DNA of 64,000 bases from Sciurus carolinensis (GCF_902686445.1 NC_062219.1:148348057-148412056), one strand, 5' to 3'. Positions 23,616 to 36,365 are shown, counted from the stretch's first letter. Numbers and translations are program-made. Notes: a model not told the origin generated them from the letters alone.

Positions 23616-25099
23616 TACCGATTTTCAGATTGTGTTGCATGGAAGCTGCTGTCCGGCATGCCATTCTTAGCTGGAGTTGGGAAAACTTTCAAAACGGGGC
23701 AGTGATGGGTCCTTTGGATTGCTGACTCTTTCTTTTCCACGAGAGCACGGACTTCCCTGTGACACAGGCAGCCCTTCAGCCTTACCTGCTACCACCTACC
23801 CTTCCTGAAATCCCTCCCCTCTGCCAGCTCCCTCCGAGTCTGCGTCCACATCTGCCATTCCAGCTACTTCAGATTTAGGGTCTTGTAAGGGCCTATAAAT
23901 GTTTGGGAATATTCAGGTGTCTCCTATTCCTTCTTGTCCCTGTTCTTAAGTAACCCTTTGACTTTCAGAGCGTAGTCTGGAATCAGGGCCTTTGCGTGGA
24001 TCAGCTGGAGTTTGAGTTACATTCTCTTACACCAATAATATTTAGTTCATTCTGATAGTTTTCTATTTCCCTTAGTCTCTTTGTGCTTTGTTAGTTTATC
24101 TAAGTTTTCAGGGTTTTGCAGAAACCTAAAATAAAAAAATCCTAAATAACTAGATTAGCTTTCCGATAAAATGCTGTCCAGTTACGTTGGCATTTTTGTG
24201 CAAGGGGAGAGGGTTTTGATTTTGGATAGTCTAATGGGCATGAACTATACTAGTTAAAAATGCCGTGAATTTTGACTCTCTCACCCTCTGCATTGTGGGA
24301 GCAGATTGCTTTTTTAGACTGGCAGTAGAAGATGAAAATTCCTTATCCATCCTGTGCTTCCAGCACAGCTCCTGAAGTGGCCCTTTCATTGACGATTCCA
24401 ATGAAAACACATGAGAGAAAAGTGACTTTCCCGCTCCTCTCCCATCAGATGGCACTTGCTGCTCATATAACAAACACTTTATAGTGCCAGGCATTCTTGG
24501 AGCTGGTAGAGTTGCTGGTTCTCTTTTCCTGGTAGTTTAGTGCAAAGTCAGATGGTTTAGAGTGACTTTCCTATCTTAGGTGGCCTGGCCAATCTGTCCT
24601 GCTGTATGGCTAGGGATTTGTAAGCAAGTGAAACCTACCACCAGTCTTAGAAAGTTTAAACCCAAAGGCAGCTGCCAGATTTCTCTTCTTCCCAACACGC
24701 CCCTGCATTCTGTGCCAAATTCTTTACCCAAGGGGTTCTTACCCAGTGAGGATCGCAGTGACATCTGTAATACACATAAAAATAATTATAATTGTTACCT
24801 TTTAAATTCAAGTGGTAGGTGTATAATTCAAGTCACCTTGTGAGATAAAAATGTGAGGCATGAGGAAGATGGAGTGGAGCAAGCCAGCAGGCCAGTGAGT
24901 GAGTTAGCATCTCTGGAAGACTTTTCTTCAAACCTGGAGGGGAAGGGGAATGAGTTGCCCGTGTGCTGTGGAGGTGTTGCTGCTGGTGAAGGGGCAGGAG
25001 AAGCCTGGAGTGTGTCCTAGGTGTAATGAGACAAGGAAGTGATAGGAATTGCTACAGTTGTGTGTTATGCAGTGATAATAAGCTGTATTTGGTATTTGC

Positions 25100-25720
25100 C
25101 TAAACTTGTAACACTAAAATAAAGGCTCCTGGTGACAAACTTGCTGTGTGGCAGGATGACACTCCTGAACGATGCCGATATGAACCTTGACCTATGATTT
25201 GAGTGGGGGCTCCTGGTCTAGTCGTGTTCTGGTCTTGAAGACCAGAGCGTGACAGGGCTGAAAATCACTACTTAAACCCTGGGACTTTTGGAGCAAACTG
25301 TCAGCAGCATCGTGACCAGAGGATTCCACGTCGCTCTGTCTCTTGACTGCCCCGGCTGCTGTCCACTCCATCACTGATTGCTGATTGACCGTTGTCACCG
25401 AGGCCAGACGACTGACCACCTCTCCCGTGGTGATGACTGCCACCCAGCCTCTGGCTTATCAGACACCCAAGGCCAGCCAAAGACATCCGAGGAGCTGAGA
25501 GAGGCTACGACTGAGAAGAATCCCCTTGGTCTTGCTGACTGACTTCTAGACTAAGAGACGTTGCATTGAGTAAATCCATGGGGATCGGACTCTAGGTGAA
25601 CAAGGGAGTGAATCTTCCTTGATTTGTGACTTGCTGTTATTAGGAATGTTGAGTCAAGTGTGCACTGCATGAATAAAATCCACTTGTTGGAACCAAACTC
25701 GATTCCTCTCTTACTCACTG
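25100..25720 (+). repeat. Possible solo LTR or other unassigned repeat
   Basis: The stretch differs in composition from its flanks (more CpG) and contains aataaa late in the segment (25673), with a short pyrimidine-rich part after it. This would suit an LTR with a poly(A) signal. I could not fix TG/CA ends or a short target duplication, so this is weak. Confidence 0.3.
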
Positions 25721-25807
25721 CTCGCGACACTCAGTCCTCCTGTGAACACACCCTCTGGGCTTTTTGTCATTTCCGAGGCAGTTTGGGGTGTGACGGTGAG
25801 ACTGGTG

Positions 25808-26250
25808 AATTTTTTTTGTTTTTTTTTTTTCAGTACTGGGAAGTGAACCCAGGGGTGCTCCAACACTGAGCTACACCCACAACATTTTTTAAAACAATTT
25901 TTTTTTTTTTTTTTAGGTGCCGGGAACTGAAACCAGGGTTGCTTAATCGCTGAGCCACAGCCCCAGCCCCAGCCCTTATTTTTTTTTTTTTTTTTTTTTT
26001 TGAGACATGGTCTTTCTAAATTGGTTAGGGCCTTGCTAAAGTGCTGAGGCTGGCCTTGAACTTGCAATCTTCCTGCCTCAGTCTCCTGAGTCATTGGATT
26101 ACAGGTGTCACCACCATGCCAGGCTCCTTTATAAACTTTAAAATTTTTATTTAAAATTTTATTTTAAGACAGGGTCTCTATAAGTTGCTTAGGTTAGCAT
26201 TGAACTTGAAATTCTCCTGCCTCAGCCTCCCAAGTAGCTGGGGTTACAGG
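25808..26250 (-). mobile_element. Cluster of reversed SINEs, probably nested
   Basis: In order there is a reversed ID part (25808-25883), a T run, a second reversed ID part (25915-25975), a T run, a reversed 7SL part (26001-26127), an AT-rich linker and another reversed 7SL part (26160-26250). The simplest reading is an older composite SINE split by a younger one. Confidence 0.75.
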
Positions 26251-26910
26251 AGACTGGTAAATCCTAAGACATAAATGAGAAACAAGAAGAAACTTCCATA
26301 GTTATTCACAAGCCATGGGGAATTTCAATGGGGTACTTTGGAGTCTCCTGTTTACTATGTGAAGAGCTTGATTTCTAGTGAATCAATGGTAAAATGATTC
26401 CTTATTCAATTTTTTTTTTAATGAAATGCCTGCTATGTGTAGTTCATTTTTTTTTTTTTAACATTCGTTATTGAATTTGCCTAAAGTGAAAAACTCGAAG
26501 TGCTGGTTTTCTGTTTGTGCATGTTGTGGTCTTAGGCTTCTGTAATGGCACCAGGGAGGCAGGGAGGGGGTCATAGGGACGTCCCTGAGGCTCCCACTAT
26601 GAACCAGCACTACTTAATCTCTCTTACACAGTGGTGGTTTGGTAAAGATTTTTGTTTTTATGAAATTTCATTGCTTGAAAAATGTTTGAAAGCCATCACA
26701 TTAGGGAATTGATGTTATTATGCCAGGAAAATAAATTGTTTCTTTTTGAACAATCATTTTGAATTGCTCGTATCTCAAAAGAGATGAATTATGTGTCTTC
26801 TTTCCTGTATCTCACTGAGTCACAAGTCCTCTATTGAAATGCTTAGAATTCCTAATTTAGAAAACAAAAACAGAATGAGTTTTTGCTACATAAAAGGTTT
26901 TGGTGTCATA

Positions 26911-27008
26911 AATGTATTTTAGGATGGGGGTGTAGCTCAGGGGTACAGCATGTGCTTAGCATATGCAAGGCCCAGGATTTCATCCCCAGCACCCAAAACA
27001 ATGTATTT
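26911..27008 (+). mobile_element. ID-type SINE with target-site duplication
   Basis: The body gatgggggtgtagctcaggg ... ggatttcatccccagcaccc is flanked by aatgtattt at 26911-26919 and 27000-27008. The A tail is very short. Confidence 0.85.
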
Positions 27009-27269
27009 GTTTTTACATTGTCTGTTACTTTGATATCAGGGCCTCTGGGCATGTAACTCACAAACTGAGGAGTAAAAACTTATACATGTGACAAGAGATA
27101 TGGTTTTATTTCAGACACCCTTCCTTGGCTAGCACAATTGCTCTGCCATGTATAAGCTCTGAAAACTTTAGCTGATAACTTTTCAATATTTCAATTCATC
27201 TATAAAATGGAGAAAATAATCATCCTGGTTATAAAAGATTAAATCAGATAATATATGCAAAGGCATACA

Positions 27270-28215
27270 ATGAACATTAACACTCTAAATCTTTTAAAAA
27301 AATCTGTAAAACTTTCTTGTGTACAAATGTTCATAACATCTTTATCAGAACAAAAACCTAGTGTTTCAGCCATTTTTAAATGTAAATTCAGTGGTGCTAA
27401 ATCCTTTCAGTGTTGTGTAACTTTTACCACTATCCATTTCTAGAACTTTTTCAGCATCTCAAGCAGAAACTCTGCACCTATATAACAGTAATTCTTCATT
27501 GCCCGCTCCCACCACCTGTTAACCCCAGTTGCTTTTTTATCTCTATGACTTTGAGAACTTTAGGTACCTCTTTTAAGTGCAGTAATAGTATTTGCCATTT
27601 TCTGCCTGGCTTATTTCACTTAGCATCATATCTTCAAGGTTCTTCCATATTATGGTACATTAGAATCTCATCTCTTTTTAAGGTAGAATAGTATTTCTTT
27701 GTACATTTTGTTCATTTATCTGTTGATGGACACTGGAGTTGGTTTCCTCTTTGGGTTGTTGGGATAATGCCACAATGAATAGATATACAAATATCTCTTG
27801 GAGACCCTGCTTTCTGTCCTTTGGGGTATAGACCCAGAAGTGGAATTGCTGGATCTTATGGTAATTCCTTAACGTTTTTGAGCAACACCTATTTTAAGTG
27901 TTTTTGTGAACCTGCTGAACTGGTTGAAGTGATGCAACTCCTGAATGGCATGTTTATTAATGGTGGTGATTCCCTCCCTCCCCCCAGCTTTATTAGGGTA
28001 TCTGTGACAAGTATAAATTGTGTATCTTTGTAGTGCGTACATGTGAAATGAGTAAATCAGGATAATTAGCATATCATCACCTCACATGGTTTTTGTAAGT
28101 TAGAATATTCTAATTCTCAGCAATTTTAAAGTATATGATATATTATTGTTGATTATAATCACTAGGCTGTACAGTAGGTCTCCAAAACCTATTCATCCTG
28201 TCCAGCTAAAATCTC
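27270..28215 (-). repeat. Old L1 3' region, reverse
   Basis: The sequence gcttatttcacttagcatca, then tccatattatggtacatta and ttgatggacactggagttgg, is the reverse complement of an ancient L1 ORF2 end. The last part (cagcaattttaaagtatatg to about 28215) is L1M 3' UTR-like. Frames are broken. It ends about 290 nt before exon 2. Confidence 0.7.
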
Positions 28216-28539
28216 ATGCCCTGGCCCGACCTTACCCCAGGCCTCTGCCACAGTGGTCTTTTAATTCCCACAGCTCGTATGCTATGAATGGGGACAGTGA
28301 GGTGTGGTCAGTTTAGATTTCAGGACTCTGGGAATACCTTGCCAAGATAGCAAGCTGTCCAGCCCAGGCTTCTCAGAAATGTATTAGCTGCACTCTCGGA
28401 GACCATCGAGGATGAGGATCTGCTCAGCTGGTCTCCAAATGTGTTGCTTAAACAATAGTGGTATCAATGGACATAATATTTTCTGCTTTGGCCCTTCCTG
28501 CAGGGATTGAGGAGACAGAAGAAGGCTGAGGACAGGCTG

Positions 28540-28704
28540 ATGGGCTCAGTCGGTAGGCTCCACTACCTCACCATGACTGCTGAAAACCCGACGCCTGGAG
28601 ACCTCGCTCCGACCCCCCTCGTCACTTGCAAGCTCTGCTTGTGCGAACAGACCCTGGACAAGATGACCACACTCCAGGAATGCCGGTGCATCTTTTGCAC
28701 AGCT
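28540..28704 (+). CDS. RNF144B: RNF144B coding exon 2: start codon and first half of RING1
   Basis: This is the first coding exon and encodes residues 1-55. The exon itself starts at 28504, after an acceptor with the pyrimidine-rich run cccttcctgcag, so 36 nt of it are 5' UTR. The ATG at 28540 is the first in the exon and gives [10 protein letters not shown], as in the human protein. Zinc ligands visible here are Cys30, Cys33, Cys48, Cys50 and Cys53, in the order CxxC, then CxCxxC, with a cysteine at the usual RING histidine position, as in RNF144 proteins. The start codon context is weak (C at -3, G at +4). A second in-frame ATG at 28573 (residue 12) has A at -3. The last codon is GCT (Ala55), followed directly by the gtaagc donor. 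The RING1 of RBR ligases recruits the E2-ubiquitin conjugate. The catalytic cysteine is in RING2, outside the window. Confidence 0.97.
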
Positions 28705-29289
28705 GTAAGCTTTCCTTGATGCTTTTGTTACGAGAGAGTACAAAGGGAAAAACGGAGTACAGGATGCATTCCTTGGCTCGTTGAGAAGCCAGGGGTTGCT
28801 ACCATATGGTCCTGCTTGGAAAACAACACCACGGTTGGTTCACTTTCCAAATAGTACCTCGCATGGTCAATTCAATGTTTCATGGTTTTTTAGTAAGTAT
28901 AACGGGTAGATGAAATTTAATTACTGAATAAGTAGAGTTTGTTCTTAAGGTTCTAACTAAGGAATAAAATAGATTACATTCAACATCTCTAAGAAGGTAG
29001 CAACTTCCTGAATTTTCTTTCATAGACTTGCATACCACCTACAAAGACATGATGTACTATTGTTTTACAATGTCATATTTCCTTTCTTTCTATAATATTC
29101 TGAATTCTTCTTGTTCCACAGAAGAGAACCCTAGAGATCTCCAGGGGTGAGCTTGTCTTCTTTTAGGGTGACACCAGGTATCAATGCCTGTGACCTTGGT
29201 TACAAGTTTCCTTGCAGGTTGATTGGTTAAGGGATGAAGGTAGGAGTTCCTGTAGGATTCAGAAATGGCAAAGAATATCGTTATGTCGT
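28705..29289. other. RNF144B intron 2, start, nothing recognised
   Basis: Unique-looking DNA after the exon 2 donor. I see no repeat or regulatory element that I can name. Confidence 0.4.
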
Positions 29290-29570
29290 TTGTTCATCCC
29301 ACACAGGTCTGTTGAACAGCACCTGTGTCCCAGGAACTGTTTCAGGGACCAGGATTTTATCAGTTAGAGAAACAAAACCCAGAATAGATCTTGGCTCTTA
29401 GGAGCTTATAGTCTGTTAAGAAAAGTTATACTACAAATAAAAATCCTAATAAATAGGTCAGTTATAGAGTATTGAGGAAAAGGATTTAGGGAAAGTGCAG
29501 AACCTGGCAAGTGTGTGGTTGGAGGGCATGTGGCAGTTTCCAGGAGGGTGGTCAGGAGTGGGCCTCGCTG
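29290..29570 (-). repeat. L2 LINE fragment, reverse
   Basis: The stretch tcccaggaactgtttcaggg, then ggctcttaggagcttatagt and later aaataaaaatcctaataaat, follows the reverse L2 pattern. Confidence 0.5.
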
Positions 29571-30754
29571 AGACTTGTATTTACGTTGCTTCTCCTTCCT
29601 CATCTTGCCAGTGTGCGTTGCTCTGTAGGAAGTGAGGAAATGACCTTGTTATCTCAGAGCAACTTCCCTTTCCTTTGGTCTTGCTTTGTTTCGGAATGCT
29701 GTCCTTCAGAGACTATTATTTCTCTTTCTCACACATGTTTCGAACCCTTGCTAATCCTCGAAACAATAAGTCAGAGGCAACATTTGGTGAAAAATCACGA
29801 TGGAAATTTTCTCAGAGGGTAACTGGCGTTTAAAGGCAGGATATAAAATTCAGTTTTTGCCATGAGGCTTCAGTGCAGAATTAAAGTTTGTGCGTCAGCA
29901 CTGGGTAAAGAATACCCAGGCAAAGGTTGTATTTCTTACTCATAAGTAGCCATTGCTGACAGGTTATTGTTTCAATAGATTTTAGCTCCTAATTAAAAAC
30001 AGCACAACTACCTCTTATTTCTCCTTCAGTAATTTGGGAGTCGGAGTTAGTACAATTAGATTATTCTGTCATCTAGATTCATACCTTCTTAGTGTCAGGG
30101 AGTGCCCCAAACAGAAAACCAATGGCTGGAGACTTTCAGTACTCTCCCTCTTTAAAACTTTTGTACCTGTCGGCATTAACCTCCCCTGGCCTCCTGTTAC
30201 CCTAGGGTTCTACCAAAATAGGAAGTTGTGTGTGTGATTACATTAGTGCCTGTACATTTGCAATTAGAATCAGACTTGTCTAAAATGCCATGTTAACACT
30301 TGGTTTCTGTTAGAGATTTATTTCTTCTTTTTCACAAAAATATGTGAAAATGTGTCCAATACCTCCAGACTTTAATTTGCATTCAAATTAAAGCTATCAA
30401 GTACCTTTTGTGTTTTCAAGGCTGAAAAGAAATTTGTAACATTTTTTTCATATGGCTGTATTCTCCCAATTTCCTCTTTTAAACAGAACGATGACATCTC
30501 CCAATTTTTGACTGGGAATGACTTCTTCTTATATATTCCATATTTTAAAGACAGTTTTACTGGTTTTGCTAAGAACTGCCCCCACCCACCCCTTCCCCTA
30601 TGGAATGGCCAAATGAAAGTCTCCCCGCTAAATTTGGTGCTGTACTGCTATATTTTCATGGATTTAATGAAGTTTTTAAACATTCTATTTTTGTCTCTTC
30701 TCCTTAAGAGGCATCCCGGGCCATTTCGCTGGGAGCTTAAATTCTTTTTGCTTC

Positions 30755-30870
30755 CAAGGTCACTGTGTTCCAGTTCCAGTTCTGCCTCAACTCAGCTGTG
30801 TGATTGGGCAAATGATTAATCTCTCTGGGCCTCTGTTTCTCAGCTGTAAAACAAAGGTGGCGGGACCCTT
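30755..30870 (+). repeat. MIR SINE
   Basis: The stretch cagctgtgtgattgggcaaa, then tctctctgggcctctgtttc and tcagctgtaaaac, is the MIR core region. Confidence 0.7.
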
Positions 30871-31321
30871 CACAGCACTCCAGCTGTGGGGTGCATTATA
30901 TTCTGGGCGTGCAGAGTGAGCAGATGTGGAGATCTGTCTTGGTGTGTCAGTGTTAGCCAGCTCCCTTCCTATCTTCAGGGAGAACTGGCCTCTCTCCGTC
31001 CCATGCATGTTCCATGGGCCGGCAGTTCTCTGAAGCCAAGATGATTCTTTAATAAAACTTCCACAGTTGGATTAGCTTGGAAACTTTCCTCTTGGAGGGA
31101 AGTAATGAATATTTGCATTTTAGAGGCTCTGTGAGAACTTAGGGGTAAGAGGAAAGCAGGGGGACCCTATCTAACCTCTTATGAGTACGTCATGTGAATC
31201 AGTTTTGCCATGGGAGTCCACCCCTGTTTAACTTCTGATGGAGGGCTTTCACGGTACCTTACCACCTACTGAATTGTCCACAACGGGGGCTTTGAAGAAC
31301 ACTGCTTTAAATTATGTCATA

Positions 31322-32365
31322 TAACTTCTAGTGCTATAAACAAATTTAGTAAATTAGCAGGATATAAGATCAGTATGCATAAACCAGTCACTTTCTTATA
31401 CTCCAATGATGAGTCTGCTGACAAAGAAATTAGGAAAACTATCCCATTCTCAGTAACCTAAAAAACAAAACAAAACAAACAAACAAAAACTTGGGAATTA
31501 ATCTAATGAAAGAGGTGAAGGGCCTCTACAATGAAGACTGTAGAACACGGAAGAAAAAAGAAATCAAAGACGACCTTAGAAGATGAAAAGACCTCCCAAA
31601 ATGGCCATCCTACCAAAAGCACTATACAGACTCAATCCAATGCCCATGAAAATACCAATGACATTCTTTACAGAACTAGAAAAAGCAGTTCTAAAATTCA
31701 TTTGGAAAAATAAAAGAGCCAGAACAGCCAAAGCAATCCTGAATAAAAAAGAGTGAGTCTGGAGGCTAAATAATACAAGACCTCAAACAAACAAAAAAAA
31801 ATTACAAGACCTCAAATTGTACCACAGGGCTTTGGTAACAAAAGCAGCATAATACTGCACCAAAAAAGAGATGAAGGCCAGTGGAATAAAATAAAAGACA
31901 CAGAGAGAAACCCACATAAATACACCTACCTGATAATAGACAAAGGTGCCAAAAACATATGTTTGAGAAGTGATAGTTCTGGAAAAACTGGATGTCCACG
32001 CGCAGAAGAATGAAGCTTGAACCGTACCTCTCATTGTGCACAAAAACCAACTCAAAGTGGATCAAAGACTTGGGAGTCATACTGGAAACTCTGCAATCGC
32101 TAGATGAAAATGTAACGACAGCACTCCAACATGTTAGGACAGGATCCAGCTTCCTTAGCATGACCTTTAAAGTGCAATAAATAATACCAAAAGTCAATAG
32201 TCAAAAGTCAAAAAAGGACAGCATCAAATTAAAATATTCTGCATAGCAAAGGCAACAATTAAGAGTGTGAAGAGAGACCCTAGAGAATGGGAGAAGATCT
32301 TTGCCACCTGCTCTTCAGATAGGGTATAATATGCAGAATATATAAAGAACTCAAAAAGCTTAACA

Positions 32366-32406
<41 letters not shown>

Positions 32407-33482
32407 ACACACACCATTGAATAATCCAATCAGTAAATGGGCAAAAGAACTAAATAGACACTTCTCAAAAGAAGAAATACAAATGGCCACAAATATATGA
32501 AAACAATGTTCAATGTCTCTAGCAATTGGAGAAATGTAAATCAGAACTACCTTGAGACTTCATCTCACTGCAGTCAGGATGGTGATTATCAAGAATATAA
32601 ATGATAATAAGTGTTGGAGAGGATGTAGGTAAAAATGTACACTCATACATTGTTGCTGGGACTACAACCACTTTGGAAAGCAGCGCGGGGGTTCCTTGAA
32701 AAACTAAGAATGGTTCCAGCAACTTGGGATGCTGACGCAGGATGGTCACAAATTCAAAGCCAGCCTTAGTAACTTAATGAAGACCTAAGCAACTTAATGA
32801 GACCCTGTCTCAAAATAAAAATAAATAAATAAAAAGGCTGGGGATGTGACTCAGTGGTTAAGCCCCTTTGGTTTCAATCCCCAGTACCCAAAACCAAAAA
32901 CCAAAAACAAACAAACAAAAGCCTAGGAATGGAACCACCATGTGACCCAGCTATCCCACTCCTTGGTATATATCAAAAGATCTAAAATCAACATACTATA
33001 GGGATACATCTGTATTGATGTTCATAGTAGCAAAATTCACAATAGCCAACCTATGGAACCAAACTAGGTGCCTTTCAACAGGTGAATGGATAAAGAAAAT
33101 GTGTTGTAGATATACAATGGAGTATTACTCAGTCATAAAGAAGAATGAAATTATGGCATTTGCTAGTAAATGGATGGAACTGGAGATTATCATGCTAAGT
33201 GAAATAAGCCAGATCTAGAAAGTCACAGGTCAAATGTTTCCTCTGATATGTGGAAGTTGGTCCAAAATAAGGGGGGAAGGAAGGGGGTAGATTCCATTAA
33301 AATAGAAGAAAGATCAGTGGAGTAGAAAAGGGGATGAAGGCGGAAGGAGAAGGGACTATATGAGGGAAGACAGTGAGATGAATCTGAACTACCTTCCCAC
33401 GTACACATAGGAATTTACCACAGTGAAGCTTGCCATCGTGTACATCCACAAGATACTAATTAAAAAAAAAACAAACAAAAAA
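31322..33482 (+). mobile_element. 5'-truncated L1 (ORF2 3' half and 3' UTR), interrupted by a SINE
   Basis: It starts in the reverse-transcriptase part of ORF2 (aacaaatttagtaaattagc), runs through aaaataaaagagccagaaca and the C-terminal part (ggatggaactggagattatc), and ends in a purine-rich 3' UTR and A run near 33465-33482. The reading frame is broken repeatedly. A composite SINE (32714-32922) and a (CA)n tract (about 32365-32401) lie inside it. Confidence 0.9.
32704..32932 (+). mobile_element. Composite SINE inserted in the L1
   Basis: The 7SL-like part (agcaacttgggatgctgacg) and ID part (ggctggggatgtgactcagt) interrupt L1 ORF2. The L1 target is repeated as ctaagaatgg (32704-32713) and ctaggaatgg (32923-32932), one mismatch, and the L1 continues with aaccaccatgtgacccag. 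Confidence 0.88.
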
Positions 33483-33627
33483 AAACTACAAGTAAATAGC
33501 AGAAAGATCAGTAAGGGAGGGAGAAGAGGAGGAAAAGGGGAAGCATCAGAGACGATTATATCCCATGCTTTTATAGGTCAAGATGCATCCTAATGTTGTG
33601 TGTGACTAAAAAGAACCAATAAAAATG
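33483..33627 (+). repeat. Second L1 3' UTR end directly after the first
   Basis: The purine-rich part agcagaaagatcagtaaggg recurs after the A run and ends at gaaccaataaaaat. This looks like a second L1 3' end placed head to tail with the first. Confidence 0.55.
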
Positions 33628-34769
33628 TCTCCTGCAGAAAATTCTTGATTTAAATGATGTCCAGAGAAAGAAATGGATGGACATTGGTTCACAGAAACCA
33701 TTGATGTTTCTAGTTTCTTGTTAAAGGATGTTCTGTGTGTCCAGATAGCTTCTGTTAGACAGTCTTCTCAGCTTTAAGAAGATAGGGTAAAGCAAGAGAA
33801 ATTTAATAAACAAGACAAAACAGGCATGGCTCTCACTTAGCACGCTGGAAGTCGTTCTCACTAGCACGCTGAAAGTCACAGGTCATGAGGAGTGTTACAC
33901 AGCCCAAGAAGTTGATGTTTTGGAGTTAGAGAGAGGTGCTACATGATTAGTTGTCCTGTCCTGAAAGTTAGGTACCACAGGGATGTTAGTCCATTAAAGA
34001 TATGAAAAGAGTACTTGTCTCTACTTTTATTGCCTGTTGATTTAAATAATCCAAATACGAAAATTCACTTTCCTTTTCTGACTTTCGCAACTCACTCTTT
34101 CAGATAATATCACAGAATTTTATTTCAAGTGAAAGAAAAATGGTCATAAAATTCAGCTATCAAAGTAGTGAAAATTTGTGGGTTTGATCTCTCCTGGGCA
34201 GTATTTGGCTCTGATTTATTTTGGATGCTATTTCTGTCAGCCACGAATTAAGGAATAATGAAAACACAGTTTTTGCTTGTTTTTATAACCCAGATAATTT
34301 CACCTGAAAAGAGTTGGTATGTTGGGCATGGCCTATTTACCTTTCAGATTACAGACAGGATGTGCCGAGCGAAAGGAAAATAAAGTCCAACCATATTCTT
34401 GCCTTTTTCCATTACATTTTATTGGCTCTAGGTAGTTAGAGCTCCTTTTACTATTCATTTCTCTGGGCCGAATGGATTTTCCAATGTTTAAAAAGTGAGA
34501 GGAAATATAACACTTTTTAGACCAGCCCTTCTTTCCCCGGGGGCTGGCTGGGTGACCTTTAAGAAAAGCCCACAGATGGTCTCGGAGACATCCACGTTCG
34601 GGAAGCTCGTATTGTGTGTGCGCGTGTGTATGTGTGGACGTGCACGTACCACTGGGTTGGCAACTCCGGAACGAGTGAGCGGAGAGCCTGCGCGGCTGCT
34701 TTGCTGGGTGCTCACTCACCTCTGCAGCAGGAGAAAGGAGTGCTGTTTTCCTCGTCCCTGCCTTGCAGC
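33628..34769. other. Intron 2 spacer, nothing recognised
   Basis: No repeat or exon that I can name. A TG/CG-rich stretch near 34610-34650 is low complexity. Confidence 0.4.
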
Positions 34770-34995
34770 TGAGCACAGTGGTTAAGAGTGCAGGCTCCAG
34801 TTCAGGCTTTGCCATTTAAATGGCAGTGCTTGATGTGGGGCAAGTTCTTTGGCTTCTTTAGTCCTTAGTGTCCTCACCAGTGAGATGGGGGAGGGGGGAG
34901 TCGATGGTGCCTATCCTGGGGATGGTAGGAGGCATCCAATGAGAATCCCAGGGAAGCTTCTAGCACAGTGCCAAACCCCTAGCAGACTGGCATTG
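34770..34995 (+). repeat. MIR SINE, nearly full length
   Basis: The stretch cacagtggttaagagtgcag, then ggggcaagttctttggcttc, tcaccagtgagatggggg and ctagcacagtgccaaacccc, follows the MIR consensus from tRNA-like head to tail. Confidence 0.8.
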
Positions 34996-35880
34996 TTGTG
35001 ACTCTTTTCCTTCCTAAGTTCCATTGTATAACAGCTGTTTTTTTCACAACGGTCTAGAGAAAGGAAAGCCTGTAAAGATTTGACTAGCTTCCTCTTTAGC
35101 CTTTTAGAAAACGGTGGTTGTATGTAGGTGATTTCAACCTGACCACTCTTCTGAGACGCCTACAGACTAGCAATTAGGAGATGAGAGGGGGTGGGGAGAG
35201 ACAGAGAAAGAAAGAGGAATATTTCTCTTTTGGGTTTGTCCAAAGTGTGGCTTACATCTGGAGTTTCAAACTGAAGTCCCAAAATATTGTTGGTCAGGAA
35301 GAACAAAATAAAACAATACAACTTTAAAAGGGAATCAACAGGGACATTGCTGACGGATGTAAAACATTCAAATGGAAGGGTCTCAAGCTGCCATTTGTTT
35401 AAGGGCAGCTTACCCCCAAGAAGAATTTAGTTATTTGTTGGCTTGATAGGTTAGTCTCGTATAATATTAGGAATCTTTTATTGAGAATTCTCTGGAACTG
35501 CAAGAAACAATGAGGTATCTTATCCAGGCTGCTTTCTGTCCCCTCTTTTGGTCTTGTGAGCAGCCAGTCTTTTCCGAAGCTTTGAAATCCTCCAGCTCTC
35601 CAGATTGCCATGCCTCCCATTTCTACTGCCATGTTTAACTAATTAGAACAATTTTTTTGAAAAAGTCAGATAAAAAAAAAAAAAAGAAAGAAAAGGAAAC
35701 CCTGCCTGTTGAAAGCACTCTATTCTATATATCTTTGTCCTACAATGTATTAGTTTTCAAGGTTAATTTTATGTTTTCCCTAACTTTTGGGTGGTCAAGA
35801 ATAAGTCAGTGAATTTACCTTGATCTTTGTAAAATAACTTCAGTACGCTCACTGTTTATATCTGTTAAAAGTTTTAGTGA

Positions 35881-35942
35881 GCCAGGAATGGTGGGCATGC
35901 CTGTAATCCCAGGGACTCAGGAGATGGAGGCAGGAGGATCCG
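35881..35942 (+). repeat. 7SL-part fragment of a composite SINE
   Basis: The stretch gccaggaatggtgggcatgc, then ctgtaatcccaggga and ggaggcaggaggatcc, is the 5' end of the squirrel composite SINE, cut off before the ID part. Confidence 0.8.
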
Positions 35943-36365
35943 ACTTGTATTTATCAGATACATCACCAGTTTGAAGTGAAAATTTCGATTTTATGCTTTC
36001 CCATTGACAACTGAGCTGCTGCAGGGTCAGATGTCATCTGAGGAATAAGAGCAAGTAGTAGCAGCATGAGAAATAGGTTCGGGAACTCAAGGAGGAGTGG
36101 CTTCCCGAATCTGTGATCGCCTCCACACCTGAGCTCACCACTTTTATCCAAGGAGAGTAGTGACATGAAGCAAGAGCGGCAGGAGGACACTGTGCCCTCA
36201 GGGTCCTGATGACTTCGTCAGAGCATCACAGGCCTAGGATTGGAAGGAACCTTAGATCTTCTCTTCCTAACCACACCCCCAATTAAGGAAGTCCTTTTAC
36301 TGGATGCCAGGAACCCATAATTTGGCATTTAGAAGAATGGGTCTCAAGTTCAGTTGCCTGGTCTT

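Noticed and set aside
31322..33482. Functional L1 ORF2
   Set aside because: The copy is 5'-truncated, has frameshifts and stops, and is interrupted by a SINE.
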